From contig NZ_JANUFF010000019.1 of assembly GCF_024806495.1 (NCBI RefSeq), positions 1 through 53,667 on the forward strand: DNA of 53,667 nucleotides. Direction: 5' to 3'. Positions 34,296 to 43,459 of this stretch are shown in pieces; positions within the stretch are counted from its first letter, which is position 1; the number at the start of each line of letters is the position of its first letter. The notes under the pieces were generated by a model that had not been told where the DNA came from, searched no databases, and saw only the letters and a list, made by a program, of their open reading frames with translations. The stretch comes from Chryseobacterium sp. JUb7 (GTDB lineage: Bacteria > Bacteroidota > Bacteroidia > Flavobacteriales > Weeksellaceae). Both the position numbers and the translations under genes were made by a program.

Positions 34296-34761
34296 AAGTA
34301 CTTTTCGTTAAATTTTTGTAAATCTATTGCTTCATTCTGAAAATATTCTTTAAATCTATGGGAAATTTTCTCATATTTAAACTTTATAATAGTATATCCA
34401 CTGTCAAGTGCTACAATTTCTAAAAAAGATTCGGCGATAAAAAATCGTCCTTTATCCAAACCTTTTTATCTTCAGTTGACAGTTCGGCAATCAGGTTTTT
34501 GTCTAAATCAATATTTTTTGGAACTGCAGAAATAATACCCCATATAATTTGAGTATATGATTGATAAAGTTCTTTAAACTGCTCTTGGTTCAATATAAAA
34601 TAATCATGATCAAAATTAATAGGAATTGTTTCGTCAGATATAAAATCTAAGTCTGACAAAACCCAGTCGTATTCGGTTAGATCATTCCAGATTGGTTTTA
34701 AAATTTCATGTAAATTGGTATGAAACCTGATTGTTTTTGTACTCCTGATGACCCAGTTCAT
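34292..34761 (-). pseudogene. uncharacterised protein with a one-base frameshift
   Basis: The 5' part codes for MNWVIRSTKTIRFHTNLHEI through KVWIKDDF and then stops after SPNLF at 34420. If the run of six A (34440-34445; Ts in the coding sense) had one more base, the frame would continue as IAESFLEIVALDSGY, then FKYEKISHRFKEYF and LQKFNEKYF, stopping at 34292-34294. The extension has normal protein-like composition. So the gene probably encodes about 156 soluble residues of unknown family. It could be a real pseudogene or a homopolymer sequencing error; the same is seen in the next gene. Confidence 0.6.
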
Positions 34762-34801
34762 TTTTCATTGTTATTTAAGATAATCATTCTTTTTTTTGCT
34801 T

Positions 34802-36271
34802 TTATTTTTTGATTATTCTCGAGCTGATCATCCTTTTTTCCTTTGAAAAAATATTAATCTGGTAAGTTCCGGATGTCAAAAATTCTAAATTTAATTCAAG
34901 ATTCTGTTGGTGGGAAAAATGATTCGAGTAGATTTTTTTCCCTGTCATATCATAGACTTCTGCCGTGACATGATCATATTTTTTGTCTAGCTGAATTGAT
35001 ATATTTTTAGCAAACGGATTGGGAAATACCTGATAAGAATCGGATGAAATATATTCATGGGTTCCCAGGCTTGCAGGATCATTGAAAAAATATACGGCAC
35101 CGGCACTTGCACTGATGTTGTTTCCTGCCGAGTCAAAATCGTGATCAGGAGCACCTACAGCAATATTGTTATTATTGATACTCAATCCATATCCAAAACC
35201 ATCATATGGGTTGGAGTCGCTATTATAGATCTTTTGTTTTTCTACCCAAAGATTGTTTTCTAACTTATATACAAACACGGCTCCTCCACCTGTAGAAAGT
35301 ACATTGGTTGCTCCCGGTGCACCAATGGCAAGCGTATTGTTTTCCATTGAAATTTCTGAACCGAAATAGCCCGATCCATTACTGATCGTCTGAATATAAG
35401 TGTACTGATCTGTGGATTGATTAAATTTATAAACAGCGACAAATCTGGCGAAATATGCGGCCGTTACAAAAAGATAATCACCATTGGCATACGTGGTAAA
35501 ACCAAATTGTGTCTCGCCTGCAATGGGAGAATTAACCGTCTGATTGATTTCCCAGCTATTCGTAGATGCGCTTTTTTTGTAAATATTAACCTGCCCTGCA
35601 TTTGCAGTTCCATTCACAGTCTGTGTTGAAACTCCTGCAAATACTCTGTCATTATAAACATGCACATCAGCATTATAAGTAGAGATTAAAGTTTGTTTAA
35701 AATCAAATTTTTGTGTACTGTTGTTATATTCATATATATTAACATTTGATCCCTGAGAACCCACTGCTAAAGTATTGGAATCTGCGCTCATTCTGTTACC
35801 GAAATTAGTATAAGCAGTTGCTGTAGGAGGAGTGATTTTCTGAGTCTGAAACCAATTTCCGTTATTGTCTTTATTGAAAAGATAAACTGCTCCGACGCCA
35901 AAACTTGTTCCGGATTTTTTTTGCCATGAGCTTATGAATAGTTTATTATCATCGGCTAAAGCAAATTTTCTTCCAAATTCATCACTGCTTTCGCGGTCAT
36001 TGGGAACGAGTTTGTTTTTCTTTACCCATGTATTGTTCAGACGTTCATAAACATAAAAACTTCCGGCTTTAAAAATGCTGTTTTGCTCATTAGCGTCATA
36101 GGTATTTCCGTAAGCGGAACTGTATAAAAAATTATTTTTCAATAACAAATCAAATCCAAAAGAATCACCACCTCTTCTCTCAATAGGGGTTAGTTTATAA
36201 GTTTGCGTCCAGCTTTGGGCTGAAAGATGAGTAAGTATCAAAAAAGAAGAAATAATAGAGAATTTTCTCAT
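34802..36271 (-). CDS. T9SS-sorted secreted protein with FG-GAP-like beta-propeller
   Basis: The ATG at 36271 gives a signal peptide (MRKFSIISSFLILTHLSAQ) and a 489-residue protein; an upstream start at 36346 would put 25 residues before it. Six to seven repeats follow, each with S-FG---A-----L-VGA-- or similar (DEFGRKFALADDNKLFISSW, FGSEISMENNTLAIGAPG, FGYGLSINNNNIAVGAPD), an integrin/FG-GAP-type propeller. The last 80 residues (YQVFPNPFAKNISIQLD, VYDMTGKKIYS, LTSGTYQINIFSKEKRMI) are a type A T9SS C-terminal sorting signal, so it is a probable substrate of PorU/PorV encoded at the start of the window. Confidence 0.9.
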   Translation of the reverse strand: MRKFSIISSFLILTHLSAQSWTQTYKLTPIERRGGDSFGFDLLLKNNFLYSSAYGNTYDANEQNSIFKAGSFYVYERLNNTWVKKNKLVPNDRESSDEFGRKFALADDNKLFISSWQKKSGTSFGVGAVYLFNKDNNGNWFQTQKITPPTATAYTNFGNRMSADSNTLAVGSQGSNVNIYEYNNSTQKFDFKQTLISTYNADVHVYNDRVFAGVSTQTVNGTANAGQVNIYKKSASTNSWEINQTVNSPIAGETQFGFTTYANGDYLFVTAAYFARFVAVYKFNQSTDQYTYIQTISNGSGYFGSEISMENNTLAIGAPGATNVLSTGGGAVFVYKLENNLWVEKQKIYNSDSNPYDGFGYGLSINNNNIAVGAPDHDFDSAGNNISASAGAVYFFNDPASLGTHEYISSDSYQVFPNPFAKNISIQLDKKYDHVTAEVYDMTGKKIYSNHFSHQQNLELNLEFLTSGTYQINIFSKEKRMISSRIIKK

Positions 36272-36348
36272 GAGTAGTATGGTTATTAAAAATTTGATTG
36301 ACTGTTCTTTAATCTGTTGCAAAAATAAATATTTTTTTGATGCCACAG

Positions 36349-37935
36349 TTATCCTACAGTCGGAGTATCCTCTTCCTTCAGAATTTTTTTCTCTTTCATA
36401 GAAACCATCATTCTTTCACATTTGTATTTTTCCCAGTCAAATTGATTGAGAAAATCGAGGGCAGCAACAAAACCTCTGTTGAAGAGATCTTCTTTTTCTT
36501 CTTTTTTCATGAAGAAGTTGAGCCAGCTGCTCGTTCCGCAATTGACAGTCTGAATGCTGAAGAGATGATAAAATGTATGCTTGGTAAGAAAGGTTTTATC
36601 ATTAAAACCTTTTAAAGTACTGATGATATTTCCGGCAAAAGATAAAGGTGATTTTAATATTTCTTCACTTGTTTTTCCTTTTTCTGAAAGAATATCGGAG
36701 TCGCTGGTTAGCTGTACCCCAAACAAAGGCATTCTCGGATAAAAAATATCTATGGAGTGGAAAAGGTCAATCGGAAAATTGGAAATGCTGCCACCATCTA
36801 TAAATACTCCGACGGGATTGATGTTTTCCTGTGTGGTGTTCATCCAGTATTTCCACGCATATTTTACAGAGTCATCATCTTTATTGATAGGCTTTTGGAA
36901 GGGTTCAAAAAAGAAAGGAACCGACATTGATGCTCGTACGAATTCGGCAGGGCTGATATGTTTTAATTCTTCTTCTGACCAGTATAAATTGGCCATTGTC
37001 GGAAGTTCTACTTTTATTTTGGCATTGATATCAGTGGTGATAACAATATATTCTGATTTTAATTTGTAAAAAGGATCTTGCTTATAATATTCATTATTAA
37101 CGGCGCTGTCATAGAATATCTTATATCGTACCTCATCGATGTGATCTTTGTTATTAACTCTTATTTCTTCAATGCTGTTGAGCGCAATGGCATAATATTC
37201 CATTCCGTTTCCGTAACGGTAATTGAGATGGAGATCCTTACCGGATTTTACAAACTTTTCGTTAAGTGCTGCAACTGTTTTTATTCCGAAGCTTTCCAAA
37301 ACTTCTTTCATCTGATTCAAAAAGGTATTCCCCGGATTGAGTCCCGAATTGGCTTTCTTCAGGTCATTGTATAATTTTCTTAGATATAAAAAGGCAATAA
37401 CAATCGGGATGATCGGAACGAGAAAAAGAAGCTTTGCCCGCAAAGTGGTCTCAGACTGAATGGCAAAAGGCGCAATCACAAGAATTCCCATAATAATCGC
37501 TGCGATGATTGCATTGGTCTTAATGAAATTCTTATTGTTAAGCATCGAATGAATAGTCGTTTTTACATACGGCTTACCATCCATGAAATCTGAAAAATCC
37601 CAGTTGAAAAGAATGTCTTTGATTGTTTCACTTTTGGCTTCTTCTTTTGTTTTGCAGGCCGCAATAAGCATAGTGTTTATCGCTCCGGCACTGGTTCCTG
37701 CGACCTTTAAAAAGCGTATTCCAAAAATTTCCAGTCCATACAGATAACCTACTAATGCACTTCCCCAAACACCGCCGCCTTCCTGTACAAACTCTATATA
37801 TTGGTGTCCATGGGCATCCAGCAGATCAGAAAACTCTTTGGAGGAAATATTTTCATGGAGAGCCTGAAGTTTTACTTTAGATTCTTTAGACAGAATATTT
37901 TCTTCAAGGATTTTATTAAGAGTTTCGGTTTTCAT
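36349..37935 (-). CDS. patatin-like phospholipase with membrane insert
   Basis: A 528-residue protein with the patatin core: oxyanion loop GGGVWG (about 53-58), nucleophile Ser82 in GTSAG, and the partner Asp in VGVFIDGGSISNFP (the DGG motif). It has an unusual insertion of about 60 residues near 136-195 with two hydrophobic segments (IIAAIIMGILVIAPFAI and KLLFLVPIIPIVIAFLYL). It therefore is probably a membrane-bound lipid acyl hydrolase; patatins cut phospholipids or lipases in defence or membrane turnover. No defence gene lies nearby. Confidence 0.87.
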   Translation of the reverse strand: MKTETLNKILEENILSKESKVKLQALHENISSKEFSDLLDAHGHQYIEFVQEGGGVWGSALVGYLYGLEIFGIRFLKVAGTSAGAINTMLIAACKTKEEAKSETIKDILFNWDFSDFMDGKPYVKTTIHSMLNNKNFIKTNAIIAAIIMGILVIAPFAIQSETTLRAKLLFLVPIIPIVIAFLYLRKLYNDLKKANSGLNPGNTFLNQMKEVLESFGIKTVAALNEKFVKSGKDLHLNYRYGNGMEYYAIALNSIEEIRVNNKDHIDEVRYKIFYDSAVNNEYYKQDPFYKLKSEYIVITTDINAKIKVELPTMANLYWSEEELKHISPAEFVRASMSVPFFFEPFQKPINKDDDSVKYAWKYWMNTTQENINPVGVFIDGGSISNFPIDLFHSIDIFYPRMPLFGVQLTSDSDILSEKGKTSEEILKSPLSFAGNIISTLKGFNDKTFLTKHTFYHLFSIQTVNCGTSSWLNFFMKKEEKEDLFNRGFVAALDFLNQFDWEKYKCERMMVSMKEKKILKEEDTPTVG

Positions 37936-38111
37936 GGTTTAGTTGTTTTGGATTTGATCATTGTGAACCGTCAGTAAAGCGATCTCATTTAAATAATTTT
38001 ACGTATTACATTACTTCATTTGCTATAATGGAAACTATGATTTGACATCATAAAATTAGCAATGTTGATATTTTAAAACTACAGGGTTTTCCCCTTGATT
38101 TAATAGTAAAA

Positions 38112-39011
38112 TTACCATTGTTTTCTTCTTGCATAGATAAAAGTACAGATAACAACAACGCCCATTAAACCTAATGTGTAAAAATAACCGTGTTTCGTAT
38201 GCAGTTCGGGCATATTATCAAAGTTCATTCCGTATACACCTGCTATAAAGGTAATTGGCAAAAAGTAAACAGAGTATATTGCCAGCACTTTCATCACCTG
38301 ATTGGCTTTCTGATCGGAGAGCGCCAAAAACATTGAAATCAAGTTGGTTATCTGGATATTCAAATGGTCAAAATCGGCCACCACATCTTTATGTTTGTCT
38401 TTTAAATCTACGACTTCAGAATCCTGTAACCCAAGAAGTTTAAACTTATCGATAGCATCAGTTGAAATGGTAAGGACTCTGGAATTTAAGCCGGATTTTC
38501 TTTTCAGTTTGTATAATCTGCGGATCTGGTTGGTATGGTTGGTATTCTTAAGGAAAATTTCGTTCTCGATGTTATCCATCGTTTCAAAGAGACTCACGGC
38601 TTCATCATCAAAGCTTTTCATGATCAGCAAAGAAATCATCAATGCAATTTTTTCTGCACTGGTTTCGTTCTGGCTGCAGGTAAGTTGTTTTTTGGTTTGG
38701 GCAATACTCTTGGTTTTCATCCTGTGGATGGTGATAATAGTATTGTTGATGATAAAAATACCGATTTTGGTACTGATATCACTTATGGTGTTGAGGTTTT
38801 TCCTTTCAAGCTCTGTACTTTCGCGCAAAAGGAAGAATCTTACATTTCCGTCTTCTTCATATTTGGGTAAGTGATTGGGGTCTAAGGTATCTTCCAGAAG
38901 GAGATTATTGATCTCGTATCTTTCATGAAGAAACTTTAAATCTTCTGCTGTAGGAGCTTCTACATCCACCCATTCGCATTGGGAATCTCTGTATATGGTG
39001 TTAATTGGCAT
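38112..39011 (-). CDS. CorA family divalent cation transporter
   Basis: The 299-residue inner membrane protein has a long N-terminal cytoplasmic domain with the typical alpha-helical funnel (about 130-240), TM1 (VLAIYSVYFLPITFIAGVYG) followed by the signature GMN in VYGMNFDNMPEL, the periplasmic loop, and TM2 (YTLGLMGVVVICTFIYA) with a basic C-terminus. This is the CorA Mg2+/Co2+ channel fold; the pentamer moves Mg2+. It is divergent from fabH with 73 bases between the start codons. Confidence 0.93.
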   Translation of the reverse strand: MPINTIYRDSQCEWVDVEAPTAEDLKFLHERYEINNLLLEDTLDPNHLPKYEEDGNVRFFLLRESTELERKNLNTISDISTKIGIFIINNTIITIHRMKTKSIAQTKKQLTCSQNETSAEKIALMISLLIMKSFDDEAVSLFETMDNIENEIFLKNTNHTNQIRRLYKLKRKSGLNSRVLTISTDAIDKFKLLGLQDSEVVDLKDKHKDVVADFDHLNIQITNLISMFLALSDQKANQVMKVLAIYSVYFLPITFIAGVYGMNFDNMPELHTKHGYFYTLGLMGVVVICTFIYARRKQW

Positions 39012-39057
39012 ACAATAAAAATAGTAATATTTTGAAATACTATGTGTTAAATAAGTT

Positions 39058-39065
39058 TATCTTTG
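39058..39065 (+). promoter_or_regulatory. -7 promoter box of fabH
   Basis: TATCTTTG matches TAnnTTTG; TTG at 39032-39034 lies 23 bases upstream as the -33 element. The leader is about 15 bases. Confidence 0.72.
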
Positions 39066-39084
39066 CCAAAATTAAAAAAACTAT

Positions 39085-40107
39085 ATGATTAAAAGTACAA
39101 TAAAAGGAATTGGATTTTATGTTCCAGATAACGTTGTTACCAATGATGATCTAGCTAAATTAATGACCACCAATGATGAATGGATCACGGAGCGAACAGG
39201 TATCAAAGAAAGAAGGCATCGGGAAAACAGAAATGATTCTCAGGAAACCAGTGCTTATCTTGGATTCAAAGCATCAGAAAAAGCGCTGGAAAAAGCGGGC
39301 TTAACAGCTAAAGATATCGACTATATTATTTTTGCCACTCTTTCTCCGGATTATTATTTTCCGGGTTGTGGAGTATTATTGCAGGATATGCTTGGGTGTG
39401 ACACCATTGGCGCTCTGGATGTAAGAAACCAGTGTTCAGGGTTTGTCTATGCAATGAGTGTGGCTAATGCTTTCATTAAATCAGGGACTTATAAAAATAT
39501 TCTGGTTGTCGGAGCTGAAATTCATTCTTTCGGATTGGATTTTTCAGATGCCGGCAGAGGGGTTTCCGTTATTTTTGGCGATGGAGCGGGAGCTATTGTG
39601 CTTTCTGCAACTGAAGATGAGAATGCAGGAGATATTTTAGCTGTCAATATGCATTCCGAAGGAAAATTTGCCGATGAATTATGTACGCAATTCCCAGGTT
39701 CTAAATTCGGATGGAGCGACAGAATGCGAAAAGAACCTGAAAATGTAACGGATAAGGAAGTTTACCCAATCATGAATGGAAATTTTGTTTTCAAACATGC
39801 CGTGACAAGATTTCCGGAGACTATGCAGGAGGCGCTCGATAAAGCAGGAAAAACGATTGAAGATGTTGATATGTTTATTCCGCATCAGGCAAATTTGAGA
39901 ATTGCTCAGTTTGTGCAGCAGAAGTTTGGTCTGCCGGATGAAAAAATCCATAATAATATTCAGAAATATGGAAATACAACGGCGGCGTCAATTCCAATTG
40001 CTTTAAATGAGGCTATCGAACTGGGGAAAATTAAAAGAGGAGATTTGGTTCTTCTTTCTGCTTTCGGAAGTGGATTTACCTGGGGAAGTGTTCTGTTTGA
40101 ATACTAA
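39085..40107 (+). CDS. fabH: 3-oxoacyl-ACP synthase III (FabH-like)
   Basis: The 340-residue thiolase-fold enzyme condenses an acyl-CoA with malonyl-ACP at the start of fatty acid synthesis. The catalytic triad is present: Cys117 in LDVRNQCSGF, His in FIPHQANLRI (about 264) and Asn in NIQKYGNTTAASIP (about 295). It starts IKGIGFYVPDNVVTN, with DEWITERTGIKERR and GDGAGAIVL. The slightly long form with SDAGRGVSVIFGDG is common in Bacteroidetes, which often carry two FabH copies; this may be the second, with branched or other acyl starters. It is transcribed alone, between its own promoter and terminator. Confidence 0.9.
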   Translation: MIKSTIKGIGFYVPDNVVTNDDLAKLMTTNDEWITERTGIKERRHRENRNDSQETSAYLGFKASEKALEKAGLTAKDIDYIIFATLSPDYYFPGCGVLLQDMLGCDTIGALDVRNQCSGFVYAMSVANAFIKSGTYKNILVVGAEIHSFGLDFSDAGRGVSVIFGDGAGAIVLSATEDENAGDILAVNMHSEGKFADELCTQFPGSKFGWSDRMRKEPENVTDKEVYPIMNGNFVFKHAVTRFPETMQEALDKAGKTIEDVDMFIPHQANLRIAQFVQQKFGLPDEKIHNNIQKYGNTTAASIPIALNEAIELGKIKRGDLVLLSAFGSGFTWGSVLFEY

Positions 40108-40127
40108 AATATTTCAATATAACTATA

Positions 40128-40157
40128 AGCGGATAATATTTATTATTCGCTTTTTTT
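40128..40157 (+). terminator. intrinsic terminator after fabH
   Basis: AGCGGATAATA (40128-40138) pairs with TATTATTCGCT (40141-40151) over 11 bp with one G-T pair, followed by a run of Ts. Confidence 0.88.
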
Positions 40158-40309
40158 ATAATGTAATTTAATTATTTGTTGAGTTTTTATTTGTTAATGT
40201 GCTGTGTATGTTAAATTTATATGAAATATATCCCTGAATTTTGAATTTTTAATTATTTTTTTTATATTTTTAAACAACACTAAAACATAATAACCATAAA
40301 ACTTGAGAT

Positions 40310-41959
40310 ATGAAAAAATTATCATTATCGATTATAGTTGCTTTGTCTGGATACTATAGTCAAGTGAACGCGCAAATAGGAATTAATAATGGTGCTCCTG
40401 CTTCAACGCTAGATATTACAGCCAAAAATCCAGTGGGAACGGATACAAATGTGGATGGTATCTTAATTCCTAGAGTCGATAGGCAGCGAGCACAAAGTAT
40501 GGCATCCGTTCCTACGTCTACTTTGATCTATGTAAATAGTGTAGCCACCGGTACAACTGGGGGAACGGCTGTCAATATAGATGCTACAGGATATTATTAT
40601 TTTAACGGAACAGTATGGATGAAACTTAATCCTTCGAGTACTCCGAATTCTGTAGTCAATATTTATAACTCTGACGGAACACTTACTGATAACAGAATAG
40701 TAACACAGGGTAGTAATACATTATCATTTGTTGGAACTGCCGCAAATGCTTTTTCTGTTGATGGAAGTACATTTTCTGTAGATGCTGCAAATGATAGAGT
40801 AGGAGTTGGAACTATTGCGCCAACCGTAAAATTGCAGGTGCAGGGTAGCCAACTCTTAAATGCAGCTCTTACAGGAGCAGCAACGAAGAATGCTTTGGAT
40901 ATCAATGTTGGTCAAGATGGCTTCGGATATGGTAACCGCGCCGATAATTACGGAATCAATATGAAATCTTCATCTTCTATTTTTCCGGGGACAATTTCTC
41001 GTATTAATTTTGGAGATACAAGTACAGGAACAGCTGTAGGGCCTCGATATATGTCTTTTAGTGTAGGGATTACTCCCAATGAGCTAATGTATCTCACAGA
41101 TGCTAATGCCGGGCGAGTTGGTATAGGAACTGTTTCGCCTGCATCCAGATTTCATGTAGATGGAGGTGAGTCTCGTTTTAGTAATACAACTTCTGCCTGG
41201 GCTTTGGCTCCTTCTACAGGAGGCACAACAGGTGCCTCAAATTCTTTTGAAGTTGTTGACCGGGTGAATAATGTACGAAGAATGGTGTTTAATGACAATG
41301 GAGACATGTCATTAGGAGGTACTATTGTGAATAATTCAGCAGGTGGGGTCATTTCTATAAGGTCTGGAAATGTGGGAATCGGGACGGCTTCTCCTTCTAA
41401 TATATTGCATGTAAATGCTACCAATCCTGTTAGGCTGGAAGGTCTTCAGGTTTCTTCAGGATCCGCAGGTACACTGGCTGTTAACAGCACCGGGGTCGTA
41501 CAATTAAGAAACTCCTCAAGTATAAGTGCAGTGAGAGCGACAGGAAATATTACAATAACGGTCAATAATACTTTTACAAATATTGCCACAGCAGCAGAAA
41601 CATTTGATAACTTAAATGAGTTTGCAGGCAATACTTTTACAGCGGCGGCTACAGGTCTTTATAAAGTAGATTTTCAAATTGTTTATCCTCAGAGAGGGAA
41701 TACTGAAGATGGAGGAGACGGATATATGGCGTATGCCAGAATCAGTTTGAATGGTAGTGCATATGGTAATTTACAATCTTCAAAAGTACCGTTACCTGAG
41801 GTGAGTGGAGCTCCGTCATCAATTTCTGTGACGAATTCGGCTTTAGTTAAAATGAATGCCGGAAATACATTGACTTTTGATGGACTTACGTTTGGTTCTA
41901 CACCAAATACAACGAATATAATTGCTCCTTTTGTCCTCAGTATTGTAAGAATAGACTAA
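40310..41959 (+). CDS. secreted fibre-like protein with GIN/GIGT stalk and C1q-like head
   Basis: A 549-residue protein with a signal peptide (IVALSGYYSQVNAQ), N-terminal QIGINNGAPASTLDI, then a small domain shared with the protein at 45359 (ILIPRVDRQRAQSM ... ATGYYYFNGTVWMKL, about 47-105). Stalk motifs recur: DRVGVGTIAPTVKLQVQG, GRVGIGTVSPASRFHVDG and GNVGIGTASPSNILHVN. Residues about 406-549 resemble a C1q/TNF-type jelly roll (NTFTNI, FDNLNEFAGNTFTAAATGLY, KVDFQIVY, TLTFDGLTFG, FVLSIVRID), a trimer-forming head. No T9SS sorting signal is visible. The gene is monocistronic. Unlike the other fibre genes it has no adjacent TPR-AraC gene. Confidence 0.75.
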   Translation: MKKLSLSIIVALSGYYSQVNAQIGINNGAPASTLDITAKNPVGTDTNVDGILIPRVDRQRAQSMASVPTSTLIYVNSVATGTTGGTAVNIDATGYYYFNGTVWMKLNPSSTPNSVVNIYNSDGTLTDNRIVTQGSNTLSFVGTAANAFSVDGSTFSVDAANDRVGVGTIAPTVKLQVQGSQLLNAALTGAATKNALDINVGQDGFGYGNRADNYGINMKSSSSIFPGTISRINFGDTSTGTAVGPRYMSFSVGITPNELMYLTDANAGRVGIGTVSPASRFHVDGGESRFSNTTSAWALAPSTGGTTGASNSFEVVDRVNNVRRMVFNDNGDMSLGGTIVNNSAGGVISIRSGNVGIGTASPSNILHVNATNPVRLEGLQVSSGSAGTLAVNSTGVVQLRNSSSISAVRATGNITITVNNTFTNIATAAETFDNLNEFAGNTFTAAATGLYKVDFQIVYPQRGNTEDGGDGYMAYARISLNGSAYGNLQSSKVPLPEVSGAPSSISVTNSALVKMNAGNTLTFDGLTFGSTPNTTNIIAPFVLSIVRID

Positions 41960-41973
41960 TCTGAATTAGTTCT

Positions 41974-42018
41974 TTAAAATAGAAAAGACGAATCAAGGAT
42001 TCGTCTTTTCTATTTTAA
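41974..42018. terminator. strong bidirectional terminator between convergent genes
   Basis: A perfect stem of at least 19 bp (41976-41994 with 41998-42016; it extends to 41974 and 42018) with a three-base AAG loop and A/T-rich flanks. It lies 14 bases after the C1q-type gene and 12 before the end of the thioredoxin gene on the other strand, so it probably serves both. Confidence 0.9.
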
Positions 42019-42030
42019 ATTTAGTATAGC

Positions 42031-43191
42031 TTATAAGCTTTGTAATAATTTTTCAGTATCAGAAGAATCCTGTCCTGTAGTTTTTGCCAGCTGGACCGAT
42101 TTCTCAGCCCAAAGTTTAGCATTTTTCTTGTCACCGATTTTGTTGTAAAGATTCGCTAAAGTATCTGTATTCGCGAAATTTTCATTTTTCTTTACAGATT
42201 CCTGAGCCCAAGTTACAGCTTTTTCCAATGATGATTTGTTGCTCACATTTTCAAAGTAATTCCACGCCAGTGAATTTAATTCTTCAGAACTTGCCGAAGA
42301 AGGATCTTTGTAAAGCTCCAGTGTTAATTTCTCATAAGTTGGAATATCTTTATTCTTTAAGGCTCTGCTGGATTTCGCTCTTTTTAATAGTTTTTCAGCT
42401 TCATCTTTAGATAAGAATTTTGTTGATTCGGTTATGAAATAGCTGTCATTCCATATTTTTGTGTCTGCGTTATATGATTTTTTAACAATTGTATTTAATT
42501 TAATATTCTTGTCAATTGCCTCATATTTTTCAGCGGGAAGAATTTTGATAATCTCTGCTTTCTTGTTTTGGAAAATTTTGTATAAAGCACTTTCGCTGCT
42601 TTGAGTTCCGGCAAGTAAAATCTGAATATCCTCCTGATCTAGATTGGTTTTACCATTGAAATAACGTTCCAGAACTTTTCCTGCAAATTCGGCATCATTA
42701 TAAATAGTAAGACCCGCCAGATTTTTCAAAAATTCAGGATCCTTTTCCCCGCTTTCGAATTTCTGCTTTAAAGCCGCTAATCTTTTATTGGGATCTCCGG
42801 CATCTTTTGCAAACTGAATAAAATCTGCTTCTTCCACATAGCCCAGAGTTCGGTGTACTTCTTCACCGTCTCCGTTGATGAAAAGATAAGTAGGGAAGGC
42901 TTTTACATTATATTTTTTTGCCAGACCTATTCCTTCACCTTTTTCCATATCAATTTTAGCATTGATGAAGTGACTGTTGTAATAATCTCCGACAGACTGT
43001 AAAGGGAAAATATTTTTCACCATCAGTTTACACGGGCCACACCATGAAGCGTAGGCATCTACAAATACCAGTTTGTTTTCTTTTTTTGCTTTCGCCAGAA
43101 TAGCGGTAAAATTACTGTCTTCAAATTTAATCCCCTGAGCGAATGCCCAGGCACCAATAAATAATGAAGAAAATATAGCTAATTTTTTCAT
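42031..43191 (-). CDS. periplasmic thioredoxin-domain protein with helical C-terminus
   Basis: The 386-residue protein has a signal peptide (IFSSLFIGAWAFAQ) and a thioredoxin fold with CGPC at residues 51-54 (DAYASWCGPCKLMVKNIF), the cis-Pro region AFPTYLFINGDGEEV, then about 230 helical residues with TPR-like character (LAWNYFENVSNKSSLEKAVT, WAQESVKKN, TLANLYNKIGDKKNAKLWAE). The Trx domain resembles thiol-disulfide reductases of the DsbD-gamma/DUF255-like type; the partner is unknown. The promoter is at 43211-43218. Confidence 0.88.
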   Translation of the reverse strand: MKKLAIFSSLFIGAWAFAQGIKFEDSNFTAILAKAKKENKLVFVDAYASWCGPCKLMVKNIFPLQSVGDYYNSHFINAKIDMEKGEGIGLAKKYNVKAFPTYLFINGDGEEVHRTLGYVEEADFIQFAKDAGDPNKRLAALKQKFESGEKDPEFLKNLAGLTIYNDAEFAGKVLERYFNGKTNLDQEDIQILLAGTQSSESALYKIFQNKKAEIIKILPAEKYEAIDKNIKLNTIVKKSYNADTKIWNDSYFITESTKFLSKDEAEKLLKRAKSSRALKNKDIPTYEKLTLELYKDPSSASSEELNSLAWNYFENVSNKSSLEKAVTWAQESVKKNENFANTDTLANLYNKIGDKKNAKLWAEKSVQLAKTTGQDSSDTEKLLQSL

Positions 43192-43210
43192 AAATACTTT
43201 TTATTGATTA

Positions 43211-43218
43211 CAAATGTA
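43211..43218 (-). promoter_or_regulatory. -7 promoter box of the thioredoxin-domain gene
   Basis: On the minus strand TACATTTG fits TAnnTTTG, 19 bases before the ATG at 43191. Confidence 0.6.
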
Positions 43219-43382
43219 ATAATTATGTTAACACATAAGTCGGAAGAATAGAAAAATAGTTACTAAAAAATTATAAGGAAAATTTATTATTTATTGCATG
43301 TTTTTAAAATGAACTAATAATTAAAATTTGATTTAAAAAATTAATTACATTAATTATATTTTAATAAAATGTAAAATATCCT

Positions 43383-43390
43383 TAGTTTTG
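43383..43390 (+). promoter_or_regulatory. -7 promoter box of TPR-AraC gene B
   Basis: TAGTTTTG fits TAnnTTTG and lies 69 bases before the ATG at 43460. The upstream 150 bases are almost only A and T and hold no other signal. Confidence 0.55.
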
Positions 43391-43459
43391 TAAAAAACAA
43401 AAAAGACACCTGTGAAAATGATGAATTATTATAAAATCAAAATAATAATTTGTTAATTT

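Noticed and set aside
34802..36271. Start at 36346 for the T9SS cargo protein
   Set aside because: It would place 25 residues before a clear signal peptide and nearly abut the patatin stop codon; the ATG at 36271 is better.
36349..37935. Patatin as part of a CBASS-type defence system
   Set aside because: No cyclase, sensor or ancillary defence gene lies next to it; neighbours are a T9SS cargo gene and corA.
38344..38874. 176-codon frame opposite corA
   Set aside because: It is the antisense shadow of a well-supported CorA gene; composition is Leu/Ser/Ile-rich as expected for antisense of a helical protein.
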